Assembly: GCA_964627445.1 (NCBI GenBank)
Contig: CAZVJF010000002.1
Span: 124,001 to 188,000, forward strand
Direction of reading: 5' to 3'
Length of the DNA stretch: 64,000 nt
Origin: Luteibaculum sp964627445
GTDB taxonomy: Bacteria; Bacteroidota; Bacteroidia; Flavobacteriales_D; Luteibaculaceae
The position numbers and the translations under genes were made by a program. Below, in pieces: positions 27,632 through 35,301 of the stretch. The notes below the pieces were generated by a model. The model searched no databases. It saw only the letters and a program-made list of their open reading frames with translations, and was not told the origin of the DNA. Position 1 is the first letter of the stretch, and every line of letters begins with the position of its first letter.

Positions 27632-28774
27632 CTATCCCTTCTTTTGATGCAACAACATCATGAATTTAAACGAGAGGTCGCTCAAAATTATTTTGGCATT
27701 CCCATTCCATTGTATATCCGCAATGGCTTCGTTAAACAACTTGTAGTATGCTGCTGCATTGCCCTCGTCTACAAACGGGGCGAATTTTTTAATAAATGCT
27801 ACTTCGGCCGGGTTTACCAAGGCCGGTTCTTTTTGCAAAACTTGTACTTGCAATGCCGAGGACACAATTTGCAATCCATACTGCAACAAGCCACTCAGTG
27901 CATCGCGGCTCAGTTTGGCATTGTCCGCTACCCATTGACGCAGGGCCTCCAAATCTCTGGAAAAGCACAAACGCATCCAAGCCCTAAAAATAACGAACAC
28001 CTCGTTTTCGCCCGTCATTTCCGCTGCCATTTGCATGGCTTTTGCCGCATTGCCATCGGCTGCGAAGGCCAGTGTATCTGCTGTAGCCTCGTTTACATGG
28101 GACTGCGTTTTTAACCAGGCTGCCAAATCCTCTTGCCGGGTTTTGGGTATGCGTGTAACCTGTGTACGCGATGTTATGGTGGTTAAGACCGCATCGGGGT
28201 TCTCGGACACCAAAATAAACAGCGAATGCTTAGGCGGCTCTTCTATAATTTTAAGCAGTGTATTGGCCGCGCTGGCATTCATGCGCTCGGGTTTCCATAT
28301 TACGCCCACCTTCATGCCGCCCTCGTAAGACTTCAAAGCCATTTTGGAGAACAAGTACTCGGCTGCCATTTTGTTAATCTCCAGCTTTTTGCGCTCTTCG
28401 CCCAGATTGTTTAACCATACCGGGTAGGTAACACGCGAATCGCTGATTAAGGTTTGGCGCCACTGCTGTTGCTGGGTGGCAATTTGCTGGTCTTTGGACG
28501 GCTTACCCGAAGCTTCCGATAGGCTCGCAGGAAAAATCCAGTGCACATCAGGGTGGCTCAGCTTTTGCATTTTAACACAAGCGCTGCAAGTGCCGCAGGC
28601 ATCATCGCCTTTGTTCTCGCAAAGCAAATACGTAATGTAAGCTAAGGTTAAAGGCATTACTTCGGTACCATCCTCCCCTACAAACATCTGTGCATGGGCA
28701 ATGCGGCCTTCCGAAATATTCTGGCGCATTTTAAGCCCCAGTTGCTGCTGTCCTATAACTTGGTGGTATTGCAA
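27632..28774 (-). CDS. holB: DNA polymerase III delta-prime subunit
   Basis: A 380 aa clamp-loader subunit. The N-terminal AAA+ fold has a degenerate P-loop (VGEDGTEV), as expected for delta-prime, which does not hydrolyse ATP. A zinc module follows with four cysteines in LLCENKGDDACGTCSACVKM. The sensor region reads ASAANTLLKIIEEPPKHSLFILVSE (in part). It works with DnaX and HolA to load the beta clamp. It is the first gene of the minus-strand run that continues to 15.99 kb. Confidence 0.9.
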   Translation of the reverse strand: MQYHQVIGQQQLGLKMRQNISEGRIAHAQMFVGEDGTEVMPLTLAYITYLLCENKGDDACGTCSACVKMQKLSHPDVHWIFPASLSEASGKPSKDQQIATQQQQWRQTLISDSRVTYPVWLNNLGEERKKLEINKMAAEYLFSKMALKSYEGGMKVGVIWKPERMNASAANTLLKIIEEPPKHSLFILVSENPDAVLTTITSRTQVTRIPKTRQEDLAAWLKTQSHVNEATADTLAFAADGNAAKAMQMAAEMTGENEVFVIFRAWMRLCFSRDLEALRQWVADNAKLSRDALSGLLQYGLQIVSSALQVQVLQKEPALVNPAEVAFIKKFAPFVDEGNAAAYYKLFNEAIADIQWNGNAKIILSDLSFKFMMLLHQKKG

Positions 28775-28790
28775 GTCGCAAAAGTTTGGT

Positions 28791-28798
28791 CAAAATTA
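28791..28798 (-). promoter_or_regulatory. Possible -7 element upstream of holB
   Basis: TAATTTTG on the minus strand fits TAnnTTTG and lies 16 bases before the holB ATG. No clear -33 TTTG was found 19-21 bases further upstream, so support is partial. Confidence 0.35.
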
Positions 28799-28875
28799 GA
28801 TAAATATTGCGGGTGCCCGTGCTTATCTCGGGCTGCACAAAACTTAATATTTTAGCCGCTCCAAAAACGCATGGC

Positions 28876-30072
28876 ATGATAACGATAGACCAATTCAATT
28901 ATAACCAAAAAAATGTGCTAGTTCGGGTGGATTTTAATGTCCCCTTGGACGCTCAAAAAAAGGTAACCGATGATACCCGTATCCAAGCAGCACTTCCTAC
29001 CTTAAAGAAGATTTGCAGCGATGGCGGTAAGGCCGTTATCATGAGCCACCTGGGCAGACCCAAAGCCCAAGAGCCGGAGTTTAGTTTAGCTCCCGTGGCC
29101 GAGCACCTAAAAACCTTAGTGGATGTACCGGTGGTTTTTGCTTCGGATTGTGTAGGTGAAGCAGCCCAAGAAACGATAGCCAATGCTCCCATGGGCTCTA
29201 TGGTACTGTTGGAAAACGTGCGCTACTACAAGGAGGAAACCCAGGGAGATGGCGATTTTGCATCGCAATTGGCGCAATTGGGCGATGCTTATGTGAACGA
29301 TGCTTTTGGTACCGCTCACCGTGCACATGCTTCTACCACAGTGGTTGCACAGCATTTCCCAGAGAATTCGGCATTTGGCTACCTGATGGCCAAAGAGCTA
29401 GAAGCCTTAGAAAAAATATTCAACAGCGGCAAAAAGCCCGTAGTGGCCATCGTGGGAGGTGCCAAGGTATCCTCTAAAATTTCCATCCTGGAGAACTTAC
29501 TGGATAAGGTAGATGAGATAATTATTGGAGGGGGTATGGCCTTTACCTTCATTAAAGCGAAGGGCGGCCAGGTTGGAAACTCACTGGTGGAAGCCGACTT
29601 TATTGAAACCGCAAAATCTATAGAAGCAGAAGCAGCTAAAAAAGGAGTACGCCTGCACTTGCCTGTAGATGCAATTGCTGCCGATCAGTTTGACAACCAC
29701 GCCAACACACGTGCTTGCAAAATTGACAACATTCCCGATGGATTTATGGGCTTAGATATCGGGGAAGAATCTATTGCCCTGTTTAGCCAAGCGGTGTCCC
29801 AAGCCAGAACCTTGCTATGGAATGGCCCCATGGGCGTATTTGAGATGGAAAACTTTGCCAAAGGCACCGAAGCTATTGCTAAGGAAATTGCCAAAGCCAC
29901 GCAAAATGGTGCTTTTTCTGTTGTGGGTGGTGGCGACTCAGTAGCCGCGGTAAACAAGTTTAAGCTAGGTAGTGCCGTTAGCCACGTGTCTACAGGCGGT
30001 GGCGCCATGTTGGAGTGCCTAGAAGGAAAAACACTGCCTGGAATAGCTGCTATTGCTGAAAAAGCGATTTAA
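28876..30072 (+). CDS. pgk: Phosphoglycerate kinase
   Basis: A glycolytic enzyme that converts 1,3-bisphosphoglycerate and ADP to 3-phosphoglycerate and ATP. The frame is open upstream to 28807, but ATG 28876 gives the normal ~398 aa length and standard N-terminus (MITIDQF, then VLVRVDFNVPLD). Other signatures: MSHLGRPK, LLENVRYYKEE, AHASTTVVAQHFP, the NxPxGxFE nucleotide motif as WNGPMGVFEMENFAKGT, and the GGGDSVAAV loop. Transcription diverges from holB. The 3' end overlaps the convergent cvpA-like gene by 23 bases. Confidence 0.95.
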   Translation: MITIDQFNYNQKNVLVRVDFNVPLDAQKKVTDDTRIQAALPTLKKICSDGGKAVIMSHLGRPKAQEPEFSLAPVAEHLKTLVDVPVVFASDCVGEAAQETIANAPMGSMVLLENVRYYKEETQGDGDFASQLAQLGDAYVNDAFGTAHRAHASTTVVAQHFPENSAFGYLMAKELEALEKIFNSGKKPVVAIVGGAKVSSKISILENLLDKVDEIIIGGGMAFTFIKAKGGQVGNSLVEADFIETAKSIEAEAAKKGVRLHLPVDAIAADQFDNHANTRACKIDNIPDGFMGLDIGEESIALFSQAVSQARTLLWNGPMGVFEMENFAKGTEAIAKEIAKATQNGAFSVVGGGDSVAAVNKFKLGSAVSHVSTGGGAMLECLEGKTLPGIAAIAEKAI

Positions 30073-30580
30073 AATTCTCCTGGAAGGTTTGAAAAACGGG
30101 GTTTCCCTCGCTTTCTGGAATAATCACTAACAAAAACTGAGAGAGGGGCTCGTATAAAAGCGAGTCCTCCATCAGTTGGGGGTCTAGCAGCGACAAGGCA
30201 TCGTTTACCACGTTAAAGGCCATTAGTAAAGCACTCACAAAAAATGCTGCCTTTACCAAACCAAAAAGAATGCCCATAACTTTGTTGGCCAGCCCCAGCT
30301 GTACTACACCCAAAATACGCGTAAGGATGTTTCCTGCCATGGTTACTAAAACAACAATGCCAATAAAAGTGATGGTGTAGGAAGCAATAGGAAGCCAATC
30401 TTCGTTGGGGTCTATGTATTCGGTAAGCTTGGCCGTAACCAGACCCGAAAAAGCAATGCAACCGTAAATACCCAAACCCAATGCCAGCAGAGAAAATATC
30501 TCGTAAACAAAGCCTTTGGTAAACCCTTTGAAAGCCGCATATAAAAGCGGTACCAGAAGTACGAAGTCTAAAACATTCAC
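30050..30580 (-). CDS. cvpA: CvpA-family membrane protein
   Basis: A 176 aa inner-membrane protein with about four hydrophobic segments. It begins MNVLDFVLLVPLLYAAFKGF, typical of CvpA, which in E. coli is needed for colicin V production and envelope stress tolerance. Length fits the family. The C-terminus is more polar and ends FKSLFQQ. It is convergent with and overlaps pgk by 23 bases. The biochemical activity of the family is unclear. Confidence 0.85.
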   Translation of the reverse strand: MNVLDFVLLVPLLYAAFKGFTKGFVYEIFSLLALGLGIYGCIAFSGLVTAKLTEYIDPNEDWLPIASYTITFIGIVVLVTMAGNILTRILGVVQLGLANKVMGILFGLVKAAFFVSALLMAFNVVNDALSLLDPQLMEDSLLYEPLSQFLLVIIPESEGNPVFQTFQENFKSLFQQ

Positions 30581-30608
30581 TGCTCAAAAATAAACGCTAC
30601 TATTTATA

Positions 30609-30938
30609 ATGGATTACTCCTTTGAGAAAAAATGGTTGGAAACTGTAAAGAAAGCCAGCGATGCCTTTGACCAACCGGTTGATTTACAGTCGTTAATATT
30701 CCTTATTGGTCTGCAAGAGCTGGGCAAGGGTTTTGCCAAATACACCAAGGATCAAAAGATAGAGATTATGCATATTGCTATTTGCCGCTTGCTAGAACCC
30801 TACGGTTACTACGAGTTGCAAGGGTTGGATAAGGATGGCTGGCCGCACTTTGAGCACAAAAAAAAGCTGCCCCCTTTGGAAGCAGCCGAACAGGAACGCC
30901 TCATGAAAGAGGCCATTATAGAATACCTGGATTATTGA
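30609..30938 (+). CDS. Hypothetical cytoplasmic protein, 109 aa
   Basis: A soluble, mainly helical 109-residue protein without signal peptide or membrane segment. It contains IFLIGLQELGKGFAKYTKDQK, part of a likely helical core, then LLEPYGYYEL and a charged tail ending EAIIEYLDY. It looks like a conserved small Bacteroidota protein, but I cannot assign a named family or activity. It is divergent from the cvpA-like gene with 28 bases between starts, and its stop overlaps the convergent lipoprotein gene by seven bases. Confidence 0.75.
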   Translation: MDYSFEKKWLETVKKASDAFDQPVDLQSLIFLIGLQELGKGFAKYTKDQKIEIMHIAICRLLEPYGYYELQGLDKDGWPHFEHKKKLPPLEAAEQERLMKEAIIEYLDY

Positions 30939-31360
30939 ACCCGTATGGTTTTGGTGTTGTTCTTTTCTTCTTCTACACGCACCTGGCCAATGCCTGTAAA
31001 GTAAGTAGTATCGGTACCACTGGTATCTACTACGCCTTTTACGACTTCAATATCTAAGACTGCAAAACCTGCCTGACCCGGTTTGGTGAATTCGCTGTAA
31101 TCGAAAGATGCCATACCGCTACTGTTAGACACTTTCACCTCATCGAAACGCGTTTCCTCAATGGCTCTGGTGGTATCTGAAGGTTTTGAATATACGCGTA
31201 CGTTGGCGTTAGAAACTCGTGCTCCTACGGAATCTATTACAGTTATTGTAACTACGGTAGGATCCTCTTTATCGCATCCTGCCAGAATAGAAATTCCAAG
31301 AATGCTCCAAACCAAGGACAGTACAAACAGTATGCGTCCTTTCTTAATTGTGTTATCCAT
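30932..31360 (-). CDS. Small predicted lipoprotein
   Basis: A 142 aa protein with an N-terminal hydrophobic segment ending in the lipobox ILAGC (Cys29), then KEDPTVVTITVIDSVGARV. The mature part resembles one beta-sandwich of the carboxypeptidase-regulatory or Ig-like kind (VSNANVRVYSKPSDTT, SSGMASFDYSEF). It is probably attached to the outer membrane facing the periplasm or outside. The gene is divergent from the cyclophilin gene. Function unknown. Confidence 0.75.
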   Translation of the reverse strand: MDNTIKKGRILFVLSLVWSILGISILAGCDKEDPTVVTITVIDSVGARVSNANVRVYSKPSDTTRAIEETRFDEVKVSNSSGMASFDYSEFTKPGQAGFAVLDIEVVKGVVDTSGTDTTYFTGIGQVRVEEEKNNTKTIRVQ

Positions 31361-31395
31361 TTGCTAATTGTTAATTTCGCGCTTCTAAAGCCTTG

Positions 31396-31403
31396 CAAAA
31401 TTA
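31396..31403 (-). promoter_or_regulatory. Possible -7 element for the small lipoprotein gene
   Basis: The minus strand carries TAATTTTG, a full match to TAnnTTTG, 35 bases before the lipoprotein ATG. It overlaps the start of the divergent cyclophilin gene. The -33 element is not clear. Confidence 0.35.
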
Positions 31404-32251
31404 TGAAAAAAAGTGCGTGGCGTAGCGTCCTATCCTTGGTAACTCTTTGTTTCCTAGGAGCTCCAATGTATGCCCAAGACAGCTTACCCCAGCCCCAGGT
31501 TGAAATAAAAACCAACCATGGCGATGTGGTAGTCGCATTGTATAATGAAACTCCCAAACACCGGGACAATTTCTTAAAGCTGGTAAAAGACGACTTTTAC
31601 AAAGACTTGCTTTTTCATAGAGTAATGAAAGACTTTATGATACAAGGTGGAGACCCAGAAAGCAAGGATGCCAAAAAAGGCGAGCAATTGGGCCTGGGGG
31701 GTCCAGGCTATACCATTCCTGCCAATTTCCAAAAAGAGTTGTACCACAAATACGGAGCACTAGCCGCAGCCCGTATGCCCGATAATGTGAATGCCGAAAA
31801 AGCCTCTTCGGGTTCGCAATTTTACATTGTTACTGGTCGCAAATACAATCCGAGCGATCTTAAAAATCTGGAACAGCGCAGAGAGCAGCAAATGAAAAGC
31901 GCCATTTTCAACGAGATTTTAAATGACCCCGCCAATGCTGAATTTAAGAAACGGTTGGATTTGCTGTACCGGGTAAACAACCAAAATGAAATTAACTTCC
32001 TGATGAACCAATTGCGCCCCAAAGTAGAACAGATGTACCAGGAGCGTGGAGGTGCAGCGTACACCGAGGAGCAAATAAAAACCTACGAAGAAGTGGGTGG
32101 TGCTCCACATTTAGACGGTTCTTACACCGTTTTTGGCGAAGTCATCTCTGGAATGGAAGTCGTGGAGAAAATATCTGCTGTTGCTACCGATGGCAACAAC
32201 CGTCCCGAAGAAGATGTGGTGATTAAAAAGATGAAAGTTATTTCGCGCTAA
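31403..32251 (+). CDS. Secreted cyclophilin-type peptidyl-prolyl isomerase
   Basis: A periplasmic PPIase of about 282 aa that assists protein folding. ATG 31403 starts a good signal peptide (SVLSLVTLCFLGAPMYAQ); the open frame reaches 31361 but adds nothing plausible. The cyclophilin core is split. The first half has LLFHRVMKDFMIQGGDPESK and SGSQFYIVTGR. About 80 charged, helical residues with no match to the canonical fold follow, and the core resumes at GGAPHLDGSYTVFGEVISGM. The catalytic Arg of FHRV is present. The TAATG overlap with pheS shows translational coupling. Confidence 0.9.
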   Translation: MKKSAWRSVLSLVTLCFLGAPMYAQDSLPQPQVEIKTNHGDVVVALYNETPKHRDNFLKLVKDDFYKDLLFHRVMKDFMIQGGDPESKDAKKGEQLGLGGPGYTIPANFQKELYHKYGALAAARMPDNVNAEKASSGSQFYIVTGRKYNPSDLKNLEQRREQQMKSAIFNEILNDPANAEFKKRLDLLYRVNNQNEINFLMNQLRPKVEQMYQERGGAAYTEEQIKTYEEVGGAPHLDGSYTVFGEVISGMEVVEKISAVATDGNNRPEEDVVIKKMKVISR

Positions 32252-33267
32252 TGGGCATTTTAGATACGGCTAAAGACCTGCTCCAGGAAGTAGACAAGCT
32301 AGAAGCAAAAACCGCTAAAGAAGCCGAGCAGCTTCGCATACAATGGTTAGGCAAAAAAGGACAGGTAACCCAGCTTTTTAGTGCTTTTAAGGAGGTTGCC
32401 AGAGAGGATAAAAAGGAGTTTGGTCAACTACTAAACCAACTTAAAACCAAGGCCACCGATAAAATTGGACAGCTAAAAGAGCAAACCGAACAGGCCATTG
32501 GAGGAAATTTAGAGATCCCAGATTTAAGCCGGCCCGTTTTTCCGGAATTGGGAAGCCGACACCCCGTTTCGGTAGTGAAAAATGAGATTATTGAAATCTT
32601 TTCCGCTCTAGGTTTTTCTATTTCTGAGGGACCCGAAATAGAGGATGACTGGCACAATTTTTCTGCCTTAAACTTCCCCGAGGAGCATCCTGCACGCGAT
32701 ATGCAGGACACCTTTTTCCTGGATGAAGAACATGCATTGCGCACCCACACCTCATCGGTACAGGTGCGAGTTATGGAAAATGAAAAACCGCCCATCCGAA
32801 CCATTTCCCCGGGCCGCGTGTATCGCAATGAAGCCATATCGGCACGCTCACACTGCGTTTTCCACCAAATTGAAGGGCTGTACATAGATGAGGGCGTTTC
32901 TTTTGCCGACTTAAAGCAAACCCTTATGCACTTTGCCCGCGAGTTTTTTGGTAAAACCAAAATACGCTTGCGCCCCTCTTATTTCCCATTCACCGAACCC
33001 AGTGCAGAAATGGATGTGTATTGGGGCCTGGAAACCGAAACCGATTATCGCATAACCAAAGGTACCGGTTGGTTGGAAGTTTTGGGCTGTGGCATGGTAG
33101 ACCCCAATGTGCTCGACAACAACAAAATAGACTCTGAAATATATACCGGTTATGCTTTTGGTATGGGTATAGAACGCATTGCCATGCAGCGCTACGGTAT
33201 CGGAGATATTCGGGTGCTTTTTGAAAACGATCTGCGTTTTCTGAAACAGTTTAAAGCTACTATCTAG
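32251..33267 (+). CDS. pheS: Phenylalanine-tRNA ligase alpha subunit
   Basis: A 338 aa catalytic subunit of the class II PheRS. The N-terminal coiled-coil arm (residues ~1-85) would contact tRNA. Class II motif 2 is GRVYRNEAISARSHCVFHQIEG and motif 3 is AFGMGIERIAMQRYGI. The aromatic binding pocket region reads SYFPFTEPSAEMDVYW. It needs the beta subunit PheT, which is not encoded in this window. Its ATG overlaps the preceding stop by one base. Confidence 0.95.
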   Translation: MGILDTAKDLLQEVDKLEAKTAKEAEQLRIQWLGKKGQVTQLFSAFKEVAREDKKEFGQLLNQLKTKATDKIGQLKEQTEQAIGGNLEIPDLSRPVFPELGSRHPVSVVKNEIIEIFSALGFSISEGPEIEDDWHNFSALNFPEEHPARDMQDTFFLDEEHALRTHTSSVQVRVMENEKPPIRTISPGRVYRNEAISARSHCVFHQIEGLYIDEGVSFADLKQTLMHFAREFFGKTKIRLRPSYFPFTEPSAEMDVYWGLETETDYRITKGTGWLEVLGCGMVDPNVLDNNKIDSEIYTGYAFGMGIERIAMQRYGIGDIRVLFENDLRFLKQFKATI

Positions 33268-33401
33268 AAGACCTAGCTTACCGCTAAACAAGGCCCCGTT
33301 ATCAGTGACTTGTAATTTGTGTGCATTGGTCGAAACGCGTAGGAGCAAACTGTGAAGTTGTAGTATTTTGAAAGCTGGACGAGAAACCTCAAGCGCCCGG
33401 C

Positions 33402-34661
33402 ATGCAATCGAACAGAATACCGCTTACTTTCTTAGAAAAGGTATCCCCCTTTTACGTCTTAACCAACCTGCACGGAAAAATCACCTCGGTGGGTCCTGGT
33501 TTTGGTTTCGACCACGATTCGCTTGTGGACACCCACCTAAACCTGCACTTTGAGGTGATTGGTAATGAGCAGGATGGAGAATTTACTTGGACACAAGAAC
33601 AAGAAGACCTCAAGCTAAAGGAGAAGAATTCAGAACAAATTTTTAACGGGTGCTATTGCATAGAAGGAGAAACTGGTGTTTTTATCCTAAAAAATAATCC
33701 TGCCACCAACGCGCTGCAACAAAATGAGGATAAGACCACCCACGACCTCTTGCAAGAAATTATAGATCAATCTCCCGATGCGATACACATTGTAACCGAT
33801 GATGGGGCACTGTTTTACGTAAATAAAACGGCAGGAAAGCGTTTGGGTATCAACAGAAACACCTGTCGCCAGTTTAGGATCTGGGATATTGTTCCTAGAT
33901 ACAAGGGCCTTGAAGACTGGAAATCCCAAATTGAGCTCCTAAAACAATCGGATAAAATGGTCTTTGAAGGTGTCAATCGCAATGTGCTTACACAAAACAC
34001 CTTTCCTGTTGACATTACCCTGCGCTATAAAAGCATCCGTGGACAGTTCTTTACGATCGCCAACTTAACCGACATCACGGAACGCAAAAAAGCGGAAAGC
34101 CGGCTTCATGGAGAATTACAAATGCAAGAATTGCTCATAAAAATAGCTTCAAGTTTTATTAATGTACACGCAGACGGTTTTGATGGTGCCATACGAGATG
34201 CGCTGGAAAAACTAGGCGGGTTTGTGCAGGCAGACCGCGCCTACATCTTTGACTATGACCTAGAAAAGCAAACCTGCAAAAATACTTACGAGTGGTGCGA
34301 GGCAGGAATTACTCCCGAGATCGACAACCTCCAGGATGTTCCGTTGGAGTACATTCCCCAATGGGTGGAAACCCACAAGCGGGGCCTTTCTTTCTACGTT
34401 CCCTCGGTGGATAAGCTTAAACTCACCGACCCCGGTTTATACGAAGTATTGAAACCACAAGGCATTAAGAGTTTACTAGCCGTGCCGCTCTTTAACCAGT
34501 CTATGCTAACGGGTTTCATTGGCTTCGACTCCGTTAAAAACCACTATAAATACACCGAGCGCGAAAAAGGAATCCTGGCGTTGTTTGGCCATATGCTTAT
34601 CAACGCTAAAAACCGATTGCGGTGGGAAAAGGAGCATTTCTCTCACAAAAAAGCCTCCTAG
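33402..34661 (+). CDS. PAS/GAF sensor protein without output domain
   Basis: A 419 aa cytoplasmic protein. Residues ~8-45 (LEKVSPFYVLTNLHGKITSV) resemble the heme-NO-binding-associated (HNOBA) PAS type. A standard PAS domain spans ~125-230 (IIDQSPDAIHIVTDDGALFYV, then NLTDITERKKAE). A GAF domain spans ~245-405 (QADRAYIFDYD, SLLAVPLFNQSMLTGFIGFDSV). The stop comes right after the GAF domain, with no kinase, cyclase or DNA-binding module and only 127 non-coding bases before the next gene. It may signal through a partner or be a shortened kinase. Ligand unknown. Confidence 0.82.
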   Translation: MQSNRIPLTFLEKVSPFYVLTNLHGKITSVGPGFGFDHDSLVDTHLNLHFEVIGNEQDGEFTWTQEQEDLKLKEKNSEQIFNGCYCIEGETGVFILKNNPATNALQQNEDKTTHDLLQEIIDQSPDAIHIVTDDGALFYVNKTAGKRLGINRNTCRQFRIWDIVPRYKGLEDWKSQIELLKQSDKMVFEGVNRNVLTQNTFPVDITLRYKSIRGQFFTIANLTDITERKKAESRLHGELQMQELLIKIASSFINVHADGFDGAIRDALEKLGGFVQADRAYIFDYDLEKQTCKNTYEWCEAGITPEIDNLQDVPLEYIPQWVETHKRGLSFYVPSVDKLKLTDPGLYEVLKPQGIKSLLAVPLFNQSMLTGFIGFDSVKNHYKYTEREKGILALFGHMLINAKNRLRWEKEHFSHKKAS

Positions 34662-34707
34662 ATACCAGGTAGTCTTGCGTAAACCGTGCAAACCACCACG
34701 AATACTA

Positions 34708-34739
34708 TTTGTATTAATTCTAAATTGAGGCTATGTTTG
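34708..34739 (+). promoter_or_regulatory. Bacteroidota-type promoter of the DUF2271-PepSY operon
   Basis: TTTG at 34708-34711 is followed after exactly 20 bases by TATGTTTG at 34732-34739. Both elements match the consensus. Transcription would start near 34746, about 43 bases before the ATG at 34789. Confidence 0.65.
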
Positions 34740-34788
34740 CGCAGAAATTTGCCTGATGCGTTCGCCTAGGTAACCAATTTTCTAGCGT

Positions 34789-35292
34789 ATGTACCTTTCG
34801 TTTGCTTGCCGCGTAGTAGCAATTTTTATTGCTGGATTGCTATTGTCTTTCACCCATCCCAACGAAGAACCAACCACGTATAAGTGCCTAATACAAATGG
34901 TGAATTACGAAGGTGAAGGAGCTTACATGGCCGTTTCCATCCTTGATGAAAACAAAAAATACGTAGAAACGCTGCGGATTTTGGGTGATGACGATGAGTG
35001 GCACCCGCAACTGGAGGAGTGGTACTTTAGCCGCAGCCATGAGTTGCGCAAAAGCAACGCGGATATTGATGGGATTACAGGCGCCACCGTTGGTGGTGGA
35101 GAGCGCAGTATTTTTGCTATTCCCGTGCCTGCAGAATACCTAGACAAAGGATACAGCCTCCGTATAGAAAGTGCCGTAGAATACAAGAAATATGTACTTG
35201 ATGAAGTCTTGGTGCCCCTAAACCGAGGTGAATTAGAAGGCAAACACCGCGGCAACGAGTACATTCGCTACTTCCGCATACAAGCCGAATAA
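34789..35292 (+). CDS. DUF2271 exported protein
   Basis: A 167 aa protein with an N-terminal signal or anchor (YLSFACRVVAIFIAGLLLSF). The body is a small beta-rich DUF2271 domain: GAYMAVSILDENKKYVETLR, then SRSHELRKSNADIDGITGAT and RIESAVEYKKYV. DUF2271 proteins are commonly encoded beside PepSY-type flavin reductases, and here the flavoreductase gene starts nine bases later. A periplasmic partner role in metal or electron handling is inferred from this pairing only. Confidence 0.8.
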   Translation: MYLSFACRVVAIFIAGLLLSFTHPNEEPTTYKCLIQMVNYEGEGAYMAVSILDENKKYVETLRILGDDDEWHPQLEEWYFSRSHELRKSNADIDGITGATVGGGERSIFAIPVPAEYLDKGYSLRIESAVEYKKYVLDEVLVPLNRGELEGKHRGNEYIRYFRIQAE

Positions 35293-35301
35293 AACTACGC
35301 T

